Assembly (NCBI RefSeq): GCF_014836545.1
Contig: NZ_JACSQS010000010.1
Coordinates: forward strand, 1 to 64,000
DNA from: Stenotrophomonas lacuserhaii
Lineage (GTDB): Bacteria > Pseudomonadota > Gammaproteobacteria > Xanthomonadales > Xanthomonadaceae
DNA length: 64,000 bases
Reading direction: 5' to 3'
The translations under genes and the position numbers were made by a program. The notes beneath the pieces are model-generated. The model ran no database searches. It was not told the DNA's origin and saw only the letters and a program-made list of their open reading frames with translations. Of the stretch, positions 34,353-43,657 are shown piece after piece (the stretch's first letter is position 1; each line of letters begins with the position of its first letter).

Positions 34353-35321
34353 CTATTCGTAATCCACCTTCGCCAATTTCTTCACCCACGCCGGCACTTC
34401 CGGCTCACCTGCATAGAAGGTCTTCGGGCGCTTCTCCGCCATTGCCCAGCGGTGCAGCCAGCTCGGCCCGTAGCGGCCGTCATACCCGGTGGTACCACGC
34501 GCATACGCCGGGTCCTGCATCGCCTCACCCAGGCTGACAAACCGATACCCGCGTCGTTGCGTCGCCGCCACCAGCTCGGCGAAGGTCGCCGCGTTGAGTT
34601 CGTTGGCATGCATCAACCACACCTGTGGCAGCGCATAGCCAAGCAGCGTCACCGACTGCGCCTCGTAGTAATCCAGCTTGTTCAACATGTACGGCACGTA
34701 GCCTCGCCGCAGCTGCCGCAGCACCACCTCGCGCGCAGGCGTATCGGCCTGTTCGTTGAGCACGTTGGCATAGGCGAAGGCCCATACCCACTCCCCGTTG
34801 TCCACCGTGACCGGCGCGATGCGGTAGCCGTGCTCGGCGAAGAACCCGTCCATGCGGGCACGGTCCTGCGCCGTGCGGCCTGCGCGCAGGTACGGGTGGC
34901 GCATCCACACCGGCACCTGTCCACGCTCGGCCAGCAGCGGACGCAGCACCCGCTCGCCGCGCAGGAAATCCTGCTGGAACGCCTCTACGCCTTCCGCGTT
35001 CAGATCCATGTGCGACCACGTATGGTTGCCCAGCTGATAGCCCGCATCCAGCCAGTCGCGCAGCATCTGCACGCGCTGCGGCTGCACCACGCCGCCCACT
35101 TCCAGCTTGTTCTCGTTGACGAAGCCGACCACCGGCACGTTCGCCTGCTTCAACTGGTCCAGCAACGCCTGATGGCGTGCCTGCAGGTCCGGCGGCTGGA
35201 TCTCGTCCAGTCGCGCCCACGGCAGATCGTCGATGGTGACCGCGATGCGCCGGTCGATCTCGGCCGCGTGGCCTACGCCTGCGATGGCAAGCAACAGCAA
35301 CGCAAAAAAGCGGGATGTCAT
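34353..35321 (-). CDS. Polysaccharide deacetylase family protein, exported
   Basis: A 322-aa protein with a signal peptide (MTSRFFALLLLAIAGVGHAA; start at 35321). The NodB-homology domain begins right after cleavage, with the catalytic and metal aspartates in AVTIDDLPW, the HxxxH metal motif in GNHTWSHMDLNAEG, and a later MRHPYLRAG segment. Such enzymes remove acetyl groups from N-acetylglucosamine in cell-wall or surface glycans. The C-terminal third (VWLMHANELNAATFAELVAA) is typical of this subfamily. It shares a strand with a small basic protein gene 47 bases upstream. Confidence 0.9.
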   Translation of the reverse strand: MTSRFFALLLLAIAGVGHAAEIDRRIAVTIDDLPWARLDEIQPPDLQARHQALLDQLKQANVPVVGFVNENKLEVGGVVQPQRVQMLRDWLDAGYQLGNHTWSHMDLNAEGVEAFQQDFLRGERVLRPLLAERGQVPVWMRHPYLRAGRTAQDRARMDGFFAEHGYRIAPVTVDNGEWVWAFAYANVLNEQADTPAREVVLRQLRRGYVPYMLNKLDYYEAQSVTLLGYALPQVWLMHANELNAATFAELVAATQRRGYRFVSLGEAMQDPAYARGTTGYDGRYGPSWLHRWAMAEKRPKTFYAGEPEVPAWVKKLAKVDYE

Positions 35322-35368
35322 GGAGGTAACCGGGCCACGGCGGGCGGGTAGTCGGGCAGCCCCAGACT

Positions 35369-35533
35369 CTACCGCTGTTTGGCCGCCCACATGTTGTCCA
35401 CCAGATTGGGATACGGCCGCCCGTTCTCCTCCGCCCGCTGCCGTGCGGCAGCCTTCTGCGCATCCGTCAGCGGGCGCGATGCCTGCCCCTTGGGATTGGG
35501 CTTCTTCCAGGGCGGCGTGGTCGACTTGCGCAT
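35369..35533 (-). CDS. Small basic protein, 54 aa
   Basis: A short gene starting MRKSTTPPWKKPNPKGQASR at 35533. The product is basic with PPWKKPNPKG near the start, LTDAQKAAARQRAEENGRPY in the middle, and ends NMWAAKQR. Codon use is typical of the genome. Similar short proteins ending in a tryptophan/lysine-rich tail are, I believe, conserved in Xanthomonadaceae, but no function is known. It may be cotranscribed with the deacetylase gene downstream. Confidence 0.7.
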   Translation of the reverse strand: MRKSTTPPWKKPNPKGQASRPLTDAQKAAARQRAEENGRPYPNLVDNMWAAKQR

Positions 35534-35607
35534 GACAGGTTCCCGTGGCGTGGACGCAGTGACGCCCCGCGTGGCGGCCGGGCGTCGTTGAAGGCAAGTG
35601 GCAACGC

Positions 35608-36420
35608 TTACTTCTTGAGGAAGTTCAGCAGGGCCAGGTTGAAATCATCGGCGTGGCTGGTGTTGCAGCCGTGCGGCGCATCTTCCAGCAGCACCACTTC
35701 GCTGCCTGCGATGGCCTGGTGCGTACGCTTGCCGGAGCCCTCGTACGGCACCGTGCCATCGCTGTCGCCATGGATGATCAGGGTGGGCACGGTGACCTTC
35801 TTCAGGTCCTCGCGGAAGTCCGTTGTACCGAAGGCCTTCTGGCAGCCCAGTGCGGCCACCTGGTCGGACTGGTGGGCCAGCGCCACCGCTTCCAGGCACT
35901 GCGCTTCGGTGACCTTCAGCTTGCCGTTGGCACTGAAGAACTTCCTGGTGAAGTCGTCGAAGAAGGCCTCACGGTCCTTGGCCAACGCGCCGGCCATCTC
36001 ATCGGCGGCTTCCTTGCTCAACGGCCCATCCGGATTGTCGCTGCCCTTGAGCAGATACGGCGGCACCGCCGCGGCGAACACCACGCTGTGCAGGCGGTCC
36101 TGGCCGTGGTTGGCGATGTAACGCGCCACTTCGCCGCCGCCCATTGAAAAGCCGACCAGTGATACATCTTTCAGGTCCAGGTCTTCGATGAGGCCGGCCA
36201 AGTCGGCCGCCAGCGTATCGTAGTCATAGCCCTCGGCCGGCTTGTCCGAACGCCCGAAGCCACGGCGATCATAGGCGATGACCCGGTAGCCGGCATCGCG
36301 CAGCACCGGCACCTGGGCCTTCCAGGAATCAGCCGACAGCGGCCAACCATGGATCAGGACGACCGGGCGGCCTGTCCCACCGGAGTCTTCAACGTGCAGA
36401 CGGACACGGGAAGCAGTCAT
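35608..36420 (-). CDS. Alpha/beta hydrolase of the non-haem haloperoxidase type
   Basis: A 270-aa cytoplasmic enzyme starting MTASRVRLHVEDSGGTGRPV at 36420; the 212-residue extension to 37056 crosses intergenic repeats and is rejected. The fold signatures are IHGWPLSADSW (oxyanion HG), nucleophile S92 in GFSMGGGEVARY, an acid in IHGDSDGTVP and the catalytic histidine in EDAPHGCN. This is the bromoperoxidase/arylesterase subfamily that forms peracids or hydrolyses esters; the substrate is unknown. It is transcribed alone. Confidence 0.92.
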   Translation of the reverse strand: MTASRVRLHVEDSGGTGRPVVLIHGWPLSADSWKAQVPVLRDAGYRVIAYDRRGFGRSDKPAEGYDYDTLAADLAGLIEDLDLKDVSLVGFSMGGGEVARYIANHGQDRLHSVVFAAAVPPYLLKGSDNPDGPLSKEAADEMAGALAKDREAFFDDFTRKFFSANGKLKVTEAQCLEAVALAHQSDQVAALGCQKAFGTTDFREDLKKVTVPTLIIHGDSDGTVPYEGSGKRTHQAIAGSEVVLLEDAPHGCNTSHADDFNLALLNFLKK

Positions 36421-36572
36421 GGCAACTCCATGCAAGGGGAACAAGTGCCCCACGCTAAGGGGCCGGGGCTTGGGCCGTCGTGAAAGATCGTGGCGACGTC
36501 GTGACATGGCCTGCACGGGGCGGGGCTGCGGCGCGGATCGCCGGCACCCCGCGCGACCCCGCCGCGCGATCG

Positions 36573-36830
36573 CCTGCACATCGCGCGAACTGCTCTGGTA
36601 GCGCCGACCCATGGGCGGCGAGCGCACCGCGCGGTGCAGGCATCCCGCCGAGCATGGCTCGGCGCTACCAGTCTGCCGTCCACGTTCCCCGCCGAACCAC
36701 CTGCACATCGCGCGAACCTGCCGCGTGATCACCTGCACATCGCGCGAACCTGCTTTGGTAGCGCCGACCCATGGTCGGCGAGCGCACCGCGCGGTGCAGG
36801 CATCCCGCCGAGCATGGCTCGGCGCTACCA
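36573..36830. repeat. Cluster of two SMAG elements and three 18-base direct repeats
   Basis: Two nearly identical 74-base GTAG palindromes lie at 36597-36670 and 36757-36830. The direct repeat CCTGCACATCGCGCGAAC occurs at 36573-36590, 36700-36717 and 36732-36749. The block is in the 495-base gap between the divergent hydrolase and helicase genes, so their promoters must lie at its edges. It looks like a duplicated unit of palindrome plus spacer. Confidence 0.85.
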
Positions 36831-36915
36831 AGGCATCTTCGCCGCCCGCGCCCCCCCACGCTGCCCTATCATGACAACACCGTTGAAACACCGATCCCGC
36901 AGGACCGCAGTACGC

Positions 36916-39606
36916 ATGACGCAGCACTGGAAACCTTCGCGCCTGGCCCTCGCCCTGCCCCGCTCTGCCGCGTGGGAACTGCACCTCGATGGCGAAGACG
37001 TGCTGATTCACCTCGGCGATGCCATCCACCGGCATACCCTCGGCTTTGATGCGCACCTATCCGTGAAGCGCGGCCTGTTGTGGGCCAGCGTCGTGGTACA
37101 GCGCCGCGACGGCCCAACGATCACCCTCGACGGTCTCTCACACGCGGACGCCAGCACCCTCGCCACGGCCCTTGATGCAGCCGAACGCGCACAGGACCAG
37201 CGTGACCGTCGTCCGGCGTTCCTGCATAGCCTCGACCTGATGCGGCAGTGGAACGGTGAGGCCGAGGAACTGCTGACCGAGCGCCGCGCGCAACGGCGCT
37301 GGATCGGCCACGACGACCAGCAGGCCCTGTTGGCTGCGCGCCCCGCGATGGGTCTCTCACCCACCGCGCTGCACGCGCTGTTCCATGATGCTGACCTGCC
37401 GCTGGATGAGGACGAACGCGAATCGGCGTTGATCGAACTGGAGCTGTGGGAACAGGACTGGAACGCGGCCTGCGACGCCGTCAACGCGCAGATCCTCGCC
37501 ACCGAGCGCAACGCAGCGCGCCCCCTGCTGGACCGCGTCGAAAGCCGCCCGCTCACCGACGAACAGGCGCACGCGGTGATCTGCTTCGACAACCGCGTGC
37601 AGGTAGTAGCCGCCGCCGGTTCCGGCAAGACCTCCACCATGGTCGCCAAGGCCGCCTATGCCATCCAGCGCGGTTACGCCGAGCCGCGCCAGATCGTCAT
37701 GCTGGCCTTCAACAAGGAAGCCGCCGGCGAACTGCAGCAACGCACTGATCGCGCGTTCGCCCGCCTCGGCATGGGCGACAGCGTCGTGCAGGCGCGCACC
37801 TTCCACGCGCTCGGCCTGGCGATCATCGCCAGTGTCACCGGGCGCCGGCCCAAGGTGCCCGACTGGGCGGTGGATGCCACGCTCGGCTTCCATCGATTGG
37901 CCGACCTCATCGACCAGCTGAAGGACCGTTCGCACGCCTTCCGCACCCGCTGGGACATGTTCCGGCTGGTGTTCGGCCGCGACCTGCCGGCACAGGGCGG
38001 TGCGATGGATGCCGACGGCTGGGACAAGGACGGCAGCGGCTACGTGCGCACCCTGCAGGGCGAGCGCGTGCGCAGCGTGGAAGACTGCATCCTGGCCGAC
38101 TGGTTGTTCTACAACGGCGTGCGTTATGCGTACGACCGCAGCCAACGCTTCGACGCAGGCGATGAGGCCTTCCATGCACAGCCCACGCAGTTCTATTACC
38201 CGGATGCCGGGCTGCATCACCGGCATGGCGGCGCGGACACCGATCCGCTGCCGCACACGGAAGGCCCTCATCTGGACACCAGCTCGCACGATCTGCGCAT
38301 GGGATGGGCCTTCGACGATCTGGGCCAGGCACTGGCCGAGGGCGGCGTGGCGGTCGATCCCAACCCGGACCGCGACACACCGGACGACGGCCAGAAGCCG
38401 ATGCCCGACGCCGAGCTGATCGGTCTGATGCGCACCTTTATCAGCCATGCCAAGAGCAACTGCCTCGGCCTGGATGACATGGCAGCGCGACTGCGCGAGA
38501 TGCCCGACGACCAGTTCAAGGAGCGCTATCGTCGCTTCCTGGAGATCGCCGGACCGGTGCTGCAGGCGTGGGACGACGCGCTGGATGCAGAGCACGCCAT
38601 CGACTTCGAGGACATGCTCAACCAGGCCGCGGAGCACCTGGAACAAGGCCGCCATGCATCGCCGTATACGTTGGTGATGGCGGACGAATTCCAGGATGCA
38701 TCGCGCGCCCGCGCACGCCTGTGCCGCGCCCTGGTGCAGCAGCCGGGCACGTACTTTTTCGCGGTGGGTGATGACTGGCAGTCAATCAACCGCTTCGCCG
38801 GTGCCGACGTCTCGGTGATGACCCGCTTCAGCGAATGGTTCGGCCACGGGCAGGTGTTGCGGCTGGAGCAGACCTTCCGCTGCCCGCAGGCCCTGTGCGA
38901 TGTCTCCAGCCGCTTCATCAGCGCCAACCCGGCGCAGATCCGCAAGCACGTATGGTCAAGCACGCCGAGCCATGGGCCGGTGCTGCAGGCGTTCCAGGTT
39001 GCCGCGCGTGATCAGCTCAGCGATGCCGTGGGCCAATACCTGCAGCAGCTGCACGAAGCGTGCCTGAGCGGCGCGATGCCAGCAGGCCGCGACGGCAAGC
39101 TCAGTGTGTTCGTGCTGGGCCGCTACAACGCCGACCGTACCTACCTGCCCGGCAACTGGCGCTCACGCTTCGGCGCGACGCTGGAGGTCAGCTTCCTTAC
39201 TGCCCATCGCAGCAAGGGCATGGAAGCGGACGTGGTGATCCTGCCGGCGCTGCTGGACCGCGCCTTCCCCAACCTGCGCGCGGACGATGACGTGCTGTCG
39301 CTGGCGATGCCCAGTGGGGACACGTTTCCGCTGGGCGAAGAACGACGGCTGTTCTATGTGGCGCTGACACGGGCACGGCGCTCGGTGGCGATGTTCACTG
39401 TTTCCGGCAAGCGCTCGGCATTCCTTGACGAGCTGGAACGGGACGGCGCGCTGCAGGTGACCACGCTGGACGGAACGCCGGTGAAAGAGCAGCGGTGCCC
39501 CGCATGCGGTACCGGCGTCATCGTGAAGAAGACCGGGAAGTACGGTGACTTCCATTCGTGCTCCGGATACCCGCGGTGCGAGCATAAGCCGCGGCTGACC
39601 GCGTAG
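36916..39606 (+). CDS. UvrD/Rep-like DNA helicase (helicase IV type) with C-terminal zinc finger
   Basis: An 896-aa superfamily 1 helicase. The start at 36916 (MTQHWKPSRLALALPRSAAW) fits the N-terminal domain of HelD-type proteins; an ATG at 36871 would add 15 residues. Walker A is VVAAAGSGKTSTMVAKAA (about residue 235), motif Ia is VMLAFNKEAAGEL, Walker B is YTLVMADEFQDASRAR, motif III is FFAVGDDWQSINRFAG, motif IV is RLEQTFRC and motif VI is RLFYVALTRARRSV. It ends with a C4 zinc finger (CPACGTGVIVK, then CSGYPRCEHKP) like that of topoisomerase I. It unwinds DNA 3' to 5', probably in repair. Confidence 0.93.
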   Translation: MTQHWKPSRLALALPRSAAWELHLDGEDVLIHLGDAIHRHTLGFDAHLSVKRGLLWASVVVQRRDGPTITLDGLSHADASTLATALDAAERAQDQRDRRPAFLHSLDLMRQWNGEAEELLTERRAQRRWIGHDDQQALLAARPAMGLSPTALHALFHDADLPLDEDERESALIELELWEQDWNAACDAVNAQILATERNAARPLLDRVESRPLTDEQAHAVICFDNRVQVVAAAGSGKTSTMVAKAAYAIQRGYAEPRQIVMLAFNKEAAGELQQRTDRAFARLGMGDSVVQARTFHALGLAIIASVTGRRPKVPDWAVDATLGFHRLADLIDQLKDRSHAFRTRWDMFRLVFGRDLPAQGGAMDADGWDKDGSGYVRTLQGERVRSVEDCILADWLFYNGVRYAYDRSQRFDAGDEAFHAQPTQFYYPDAGLHHRHGGADTDPLPHTEGPHLDTSSHDLRMGWAFDDLGQALAEGGVAVDPNPDRDTPDDGQKPMPDAELIGLMRTFISHAKSNCLGLDDMAARLREMPDDQFKERYRRFLEIAGPVLQAWDDALDAEHAIDFEDMLNQAAEHLEQGRHASPYTLVMADEFQDASRARARLCRALVQQPGTYFFAVGDDWQSINRFAGADVSVMTRFSEWFGHGQVLRLEQTFRCPQALCDVSSRFISANPAQIRKHVWSSTPSHGPVLQAFQVAARDQLSDAVGQYLQQLHEACLSGAMPAGRDGKLSVFVLGRYNADRTYLPGNWRSRFGATLEVSFLTAHRSKGMEADVVILPALLDRAFPNLRADDDVLSLAMPSGDTFPLGEERRLFYVALTRARRSVAMFTVSGKRSAFLDELERDGALQVTTLDGTPVKEQRCPACGTGVIVKKTGKYGDFHSCSGYPRCEHKPRLTA

Positions 39607-39626
39607 CAGCACGTTGCCTGGGAACG

Positions 39627-39649
39627 GTAGTGACGGCCGCTGGCCGTCA
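39627..39649. repeat. GTAG-type palindrome
   Basis: GTAG followed by TGACGGCCGCTGGCCGTCA, 20 bases past the helicase stop. A further palindromic segment near 39690-39715 (GCCGACTGAAGTCGGCTCTA) follows. Together they probably end the helicase transcript. The rest of the gap to the RHS gene holds a promoter. Confidence 0.78.
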
Positions 39650-39874
39650 TACGTGACAAGAACGGACTCGGGTCGGCGCGTTCGCAGCCGAGCCGACTGA
39701 AGTCGGCTCTACACAGCCGCGTAGCTCTCGCGTTCCGGTATCAAGCGGACGACTGAGCCCTGAAATCAGAGCCGGAAGTGCTTGGCAGATTTCGCTCATG
39801 CGAAAGCGTGCCCGCTCCATATGTCGCTTTTGGCGCTACTCACCACCTTCGAAGCCACACAAACTGACGCCCGG

Positions 39875-39903
39875 TTGGATTTCGCCAGAAGTTCACATAG
39901 TAT
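39875..39903 (+). promoter_or_regulatory. Candidate sigma-70 promoter for the RHS operon
   Basis: TTGGAT (39875-39880), a 17-base spacer, then TAGTAT (39898-39903). Both boxes are near consensus and spacing is ideal. The RHS start codon is 65 bases downstream of the -10. The surrounding DNA is lower in GC than the backbone, as expected for an acquired locus. Confidence 0.55.
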
Positions 39904-39967
39904 TCAGCCAATCAACAGCGCAGGGAAGGCGCAGTACGCGCCATGCGTATCACTCGGGGGATTGAGA

Positions 39968-42900
39968 ATGGAATTCTGCGACAAGCGGATGCTGGCTGCG
40001 TCTCTGGCAACAGCGTTGCCTTGGCTCGTCATGGTATTGCCGGTCTTCGGCGCCTCGTCAGACATGGATTCGAGGAAGGGGATTCGCGTACGAAGCGTGC
40101 TGGACGGTAATGGCGGCCTTCCGCCGCCCACAGATTTAGGCCGGGTAACCACTACTGTTCCCGGCATGAAGTCATATCGCGGATTTTCGACCTCGTATCT
40201 CAATGAGATGGGACGTCGAACGGGTATGGAGGCCGGCGCTGGAGCCCGCGGCGCTTTCGTTGCCGCCAAGACCTCCAAGGAGCAGGAAACCGACGACAAG
40301 GAAGACGACTGTCAAGGCAAGGCGGGCAACCCCGTCGTTCTCTACACCGGTAACAAGGTGGAACATGAGCTCGACTTCGCCAGTAATGGCGAGATGGGCC
40401 TTTACCTGCAGCGCACCTACAACCATCACTGGAGCGCCACCGGCCTGTTCGGCCGCCACTGGCTGAGCAATTTCGATTACTCGCTGGTCTACTCCGACGC
40501 CCAGAATATCCTGTGGGCGCAACGTCCCGACGGCCGACGCATCAAGTTCCTGCTCGATACCGCGAGTGGTCGTTGGTACGAAGACAAAGCCCAGCCGGTG
40601 GCCTATATCACCCGCGACGCGAGTGGCGTGCTGACCCTCGTCAACGAAGACCGTGGGGTGGAGACCTACGACGCCGAGGGCTTCATGACCCAGCGCCGTA
40701 ACGAGCAGGGGGTGAAATGGACGTTCGCCTATAACAACCGTTACCTGCAAACCGTTACCCATTCCTCTGGAAGGAAGGTCACCTTTGCGTGGACCAACGG
40801 CCAGCTGACCCAAGTAACGGATCCGGCGGGTGGAGTTTACAAATACACCTATACCGCCAATGCATTCGGCAGTGGCACAGCACGGCTCGCCAGCACCACG
40901 CTCCCCGGCGCGCCTGCCACCACGATCACGTACCACTACGAGGATGCGCGGTTCGCGGGCGGGCTCACCGGAAAGTCGTTCAACGGCGTCCGCTACTCCA
41001 CCTTCGCCTACGACGTCGACAGGCGCGCAACCCTGTCCGAGCATGCCGGTGGTGTGGAGCGCTATACCTTTGGCTATTCCGTGCTGAGCACCGAGGCAGT
41101 GAGCCCGCCACCGGCTCCTGTCGCTCCGGGCAAGCCAATGAATGGAGGCGCCGAACCGGAGGCGCCTTGGTGCGAACCGCGTCCCGGCGGGGAAATCTGC
41201 TACGTGCCGCGGTCCCTCCCAGGCGGTGGCTTTGTGCCCGCAGGCATGAGCGCTGGATTGCCGTTGAACGCAATTGCCAGCACGACGGGGACCAAGCAGC
41301 GCCCGGTGAAGATCCAGGTCACCACGACCAACCCGCTGGGCAGGCGCACCACCACCGCCTATGACGACGGCAAACAGGTATCGGTGGCCGGGGATGCATC
41401 GCCGCGCTGCCCCGCGAGCTTCAAGGAAGCGTCCTACGATGCCAATGGCTACCCGGATCTTGTCCATGATTTCACAGACAACCTTACGGACTACGACTAC
41501 AACGCCAAGGGCTTCATGCTCAAGCGGGTTGAGGCGGTGGGAAGTAGTGCCGCCCGTACCACCCAGTGGCAATGGGATGCCACGACCAATCGTTTAACCA
41601 AGATGACCGTGCCGGGCGACCACGAGGTCACTTACACCTATGACAGTCGTGGCAATGTCGCCACAGTCACGACAAAGAATCTCAGTACCAATGGTCAATC
41701 CCAGCAGAGCCGCGTGCTTCGGTTCACATACACCTATCATTCGAATGGGTTGAAGGCCACCGTCAAGACGGACGGCCCCCTCGCCCAGGACGATGTGACC
41801 GAGACCTACAACGGCCAGGGCGATCTGGCCTCGGTCCGTAACGCGCTAGGCCATCAGGTTACCTACGCCAACTACAATGCCCTGGGCCTGCCACGAAAGA
41901 TTACCGGCGCAAACGGTGAGGTCACTGAGATCACCTATGACGCCCGCGGACGCATTACCTCGCAGAAGCAAAGCATAGGCACCGGCTGGGCAACGTCCAG
42001 CACTACGTTCGACGCCACTGGCAACGTGGCAAGTGTCACCCGCCCGGACGGTGTGACCACCCGTTTCAGCTATGACGCGGCACGGCGGCTGATGCAGGAA
42101 GTGCGTCCGATGGGCGATGGAACCTATGCCTGGACGTACAACAGCTATGACAACGCGTCGAACCTGACCCGGACCGAAGTGCGCCATGCCGACTTCCCTA
42201 TGGGGAGCGCGGTGACCGGTGTGATCGAGGGCATCAATCACGATGCCAACTGGAACTGGTCCATAGGTGGCTGGGCGTGCACCTCCGGATCCAACAGCTC
42301 CATTGACGTTCATGCTTACGCTGATAACGGTGCTCTCATAGGAGGCTTTACGGCGAATCAGGCCAGCGAAGCTGGCGTGGCTGCGGCCTGCGGTGCGAGC
42401 GGAAACAGCTACAGATTCAACATCCCGATCACCCTCGCCCAGCGCCAGGAATTGGGTGGGCGGCGAGTGACTATCTATGGAGTTTCGCCTCAGGGGTCCG
42501 CGCATAACAGGCCCTTGCCTGGTTCCAATAGCTACGCCATCCCAGATGCGCCGGTGGTGGGGCAAATCCATGGCATAGGCCGGGACGCTTCCCTCAATCA
42601 CTATGTCGACGGCTGGGCCTGCGCTGTGGGTTCAGCGTCATCAATCCAAGTCGACGGCTACGCTGAAGGGGGCGTCTATCTGGGTAGCGCGCAGGCCAAT
42701 CAAGCTGGCGACGCTTCCTTGCGAAATACTTGCCAAGCTAACGGAACCGCATATCGCTTCCAGTTGCCGATTACGCTCGCACATCGACAACAATTGGGTG
42801 GTAAGCGTGTCACTGTCTACGGAATATCGCCTCGCGGCCAGTCCCACAACGTAGCGTTGCCAGGCTCGGGCGTTCATGCGATCGCTCTGGCACCCGTCAT

Positions 42901-43657
42901 CGGGGATATTGGTGGAGTGACGCGAGACGAGAACTGGGACTACTTCGTGGAGGGTTGGGCCTGTTCCGTTGGACACGCGGGGTCGATCGATGTCCATGCC
43001 TATGTCGGCGGCTCTGCGGGCACGGGAAGCTTCGCGGCGGGTGGTCGCGCGGATCTGGCAACCGGCCCCGAAGTCGCCAATGCATGTCAGAGCCAAGGCC
43101 AGGCATACCGGTTCCGCTTGCCACTGGACCTATCGACACGTAGTGCACACGGCGGAAAGGCAATCTACATTCACGGAATCTCGCCGTTTGGTCAGCCGAA
43201 CCTCACTATCAACAACTCCGGCACCTACAGCGTGCCATCGATCGTGCGCACGGCGGAGAATCTCAGTTTCACCACAACGCCCGATAACATCACTAACGGT
43301 GAAGGCACCACACTCAGTGCCCAGGTTCGCAACACGGGCAACGTGGTCTGGCATGGCGATACCTACCTCGCATGGGGCTTCATCCATCTCACCGAGAACA
43401 TGCAGCTGGGCGCCCCTGTAAAGCCGGGAGAGACCGTAACGTTCAGTCGCCGTATTTCTCCTGAGAATCCAGGGAACGGCGGTCGCTACTTCGAGTACTC
43501 CGCGCAGATGGCGACGAATGGCACGGCATGGGGCCCACGATCCACGACGGGGGTGGTCGTACACAACAACCTGCCAATCTGCACCGGACGTATCTGTGAG
43601 GATCCGCGCCGCGTCACCCCGGGTGTAGGACTGGACGCCAAGGAAGGAGCTCGCTGA
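39968..43657 (+). CDS. Exported RHS-repeat protein with three 114-aa repeats and a C-terminal Ig-like domain
   Basis: A 1229-aa protein starting [20 protein letters not shown], with a signal peptide ending near FGASS; an upstream frame from 39782 is not favoured. A DUF6531-like entry segment ([18 protein letters not shown]) begins near residue 120, followed by YD/RHS repeats ([22 protein letters not shown]) to about 745. Then come three tandem units with W769, W883 and W997 exactly 114 residues apart (consensus GWAC..G..SSI.V.AY). Last is an Ig-like module (about 1095-1200, [20 protein letters not shown]) resembling NBR1-like domains. It lacks the RHS core, which the next gene supplies. Confidence 0.88.
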   Translation: MEFCDKRMLAASLATALPWLVMVLPVFGASSDMDSRKGIRVRSVLDGNGGLPPPTDLGRVTTTVPGMKSYRGFSTSYLNEMGRRTGMEAGAGARGAFVAAKTSKEQETDDKEDDCQGKAGNPVVLYTGNKVEHELDFASNGEMGLYLQRTYNHHWSATGLFGRHWLSNFDYSLVYSDAQNILWAQRPDGRRIKFLLDTASGRWYEDKAQPVAYITRDASGVLTLVNEDRGVETYDAEGFMTQRRNEQGVKWTFAYNNRYLQTVTHSSGRKVTFAWTNGQLTQVTDPAGGVYKYTYTANAFGSGTARLASTTLPGAPATTITYHYEDARFAGGLTGKSFNGVRYSTFAYDVDRRATLSEHAGGVERYTFGYSVLSTEAVSPPPAPVAPGKPMNGGAEPEAPWCEPRPGGEICYVPRSLPGGGFVPAGMSAGLPLNAIASTTGTKQRPVKIQVTTTNPLGRRTTTAYDDGKQVSVAGDASPRCPASFKEASYDANGYPDLVHDFTDNLTDYDYNAKGFMLKRVEAVGSSAARTTQWQWDATTNRLTKMTVPGDHEVTYTYDSRGNVATVTTKNLSTNGQSQQSRVLRFTYTYHSNGLKATVKTDGPLAQDDVTETYNGQGDLASVRNALGHQVTYANYNALGLPRKITGANGEVTEITYDARGRITSQKQSIGTGWATSSTTFDATGNVASVTRPDGVTTRFSYDAARRLMQEVRPMGDGTYAWTYNSYDNASNLTRTEVRHADFPMGSAVTGVIEGINHDANWNWSIGGWACTSGSNSSIDVHAYADNGALIGGFTANQASEAGVAAACGASGNSYRFNIPITLAQRQELGGRRVTIYGVSPQGSAHNRPLPGSNSYAIPDAPVVGQIHGIGRDASLNHYVDGWACAVGSASSIQVDGYAEGGVYLGSAQANQAGDASLRNTCQANGTAYRFQLPITLAHRQQLGGKRVTVYGISPRGQSHNVALPGSGVHAIALAPVIGDIGGVTRDENWDYFVEGWACSVGHAGSIDVHAYVGGSAGTGSFAAGGRADLATGPEVANACQSQGQAYRFRLPLDLSTRSAHGGKAIYIHGISPFGQPNLTINNSGTYSVPSIVRTAENLSFTTTPDNITNGEGTTLSAQVRNTGNVVWHGDTYLAWGFIHLTENMQLGAPVKPGETVTFSRRISPENPGNGGRYFEYSAQMATNGTAWGPRSTTGVVVHNNLPICTGRICEDPRRVTPGVGLDAKEGAR

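Noticed and set aside
36573-36830. Possible CRISPR array
   Set aside because: Only three 18-base repeats with unequal spacing, and the spacers are GTAG palindromes, not unique sequences.
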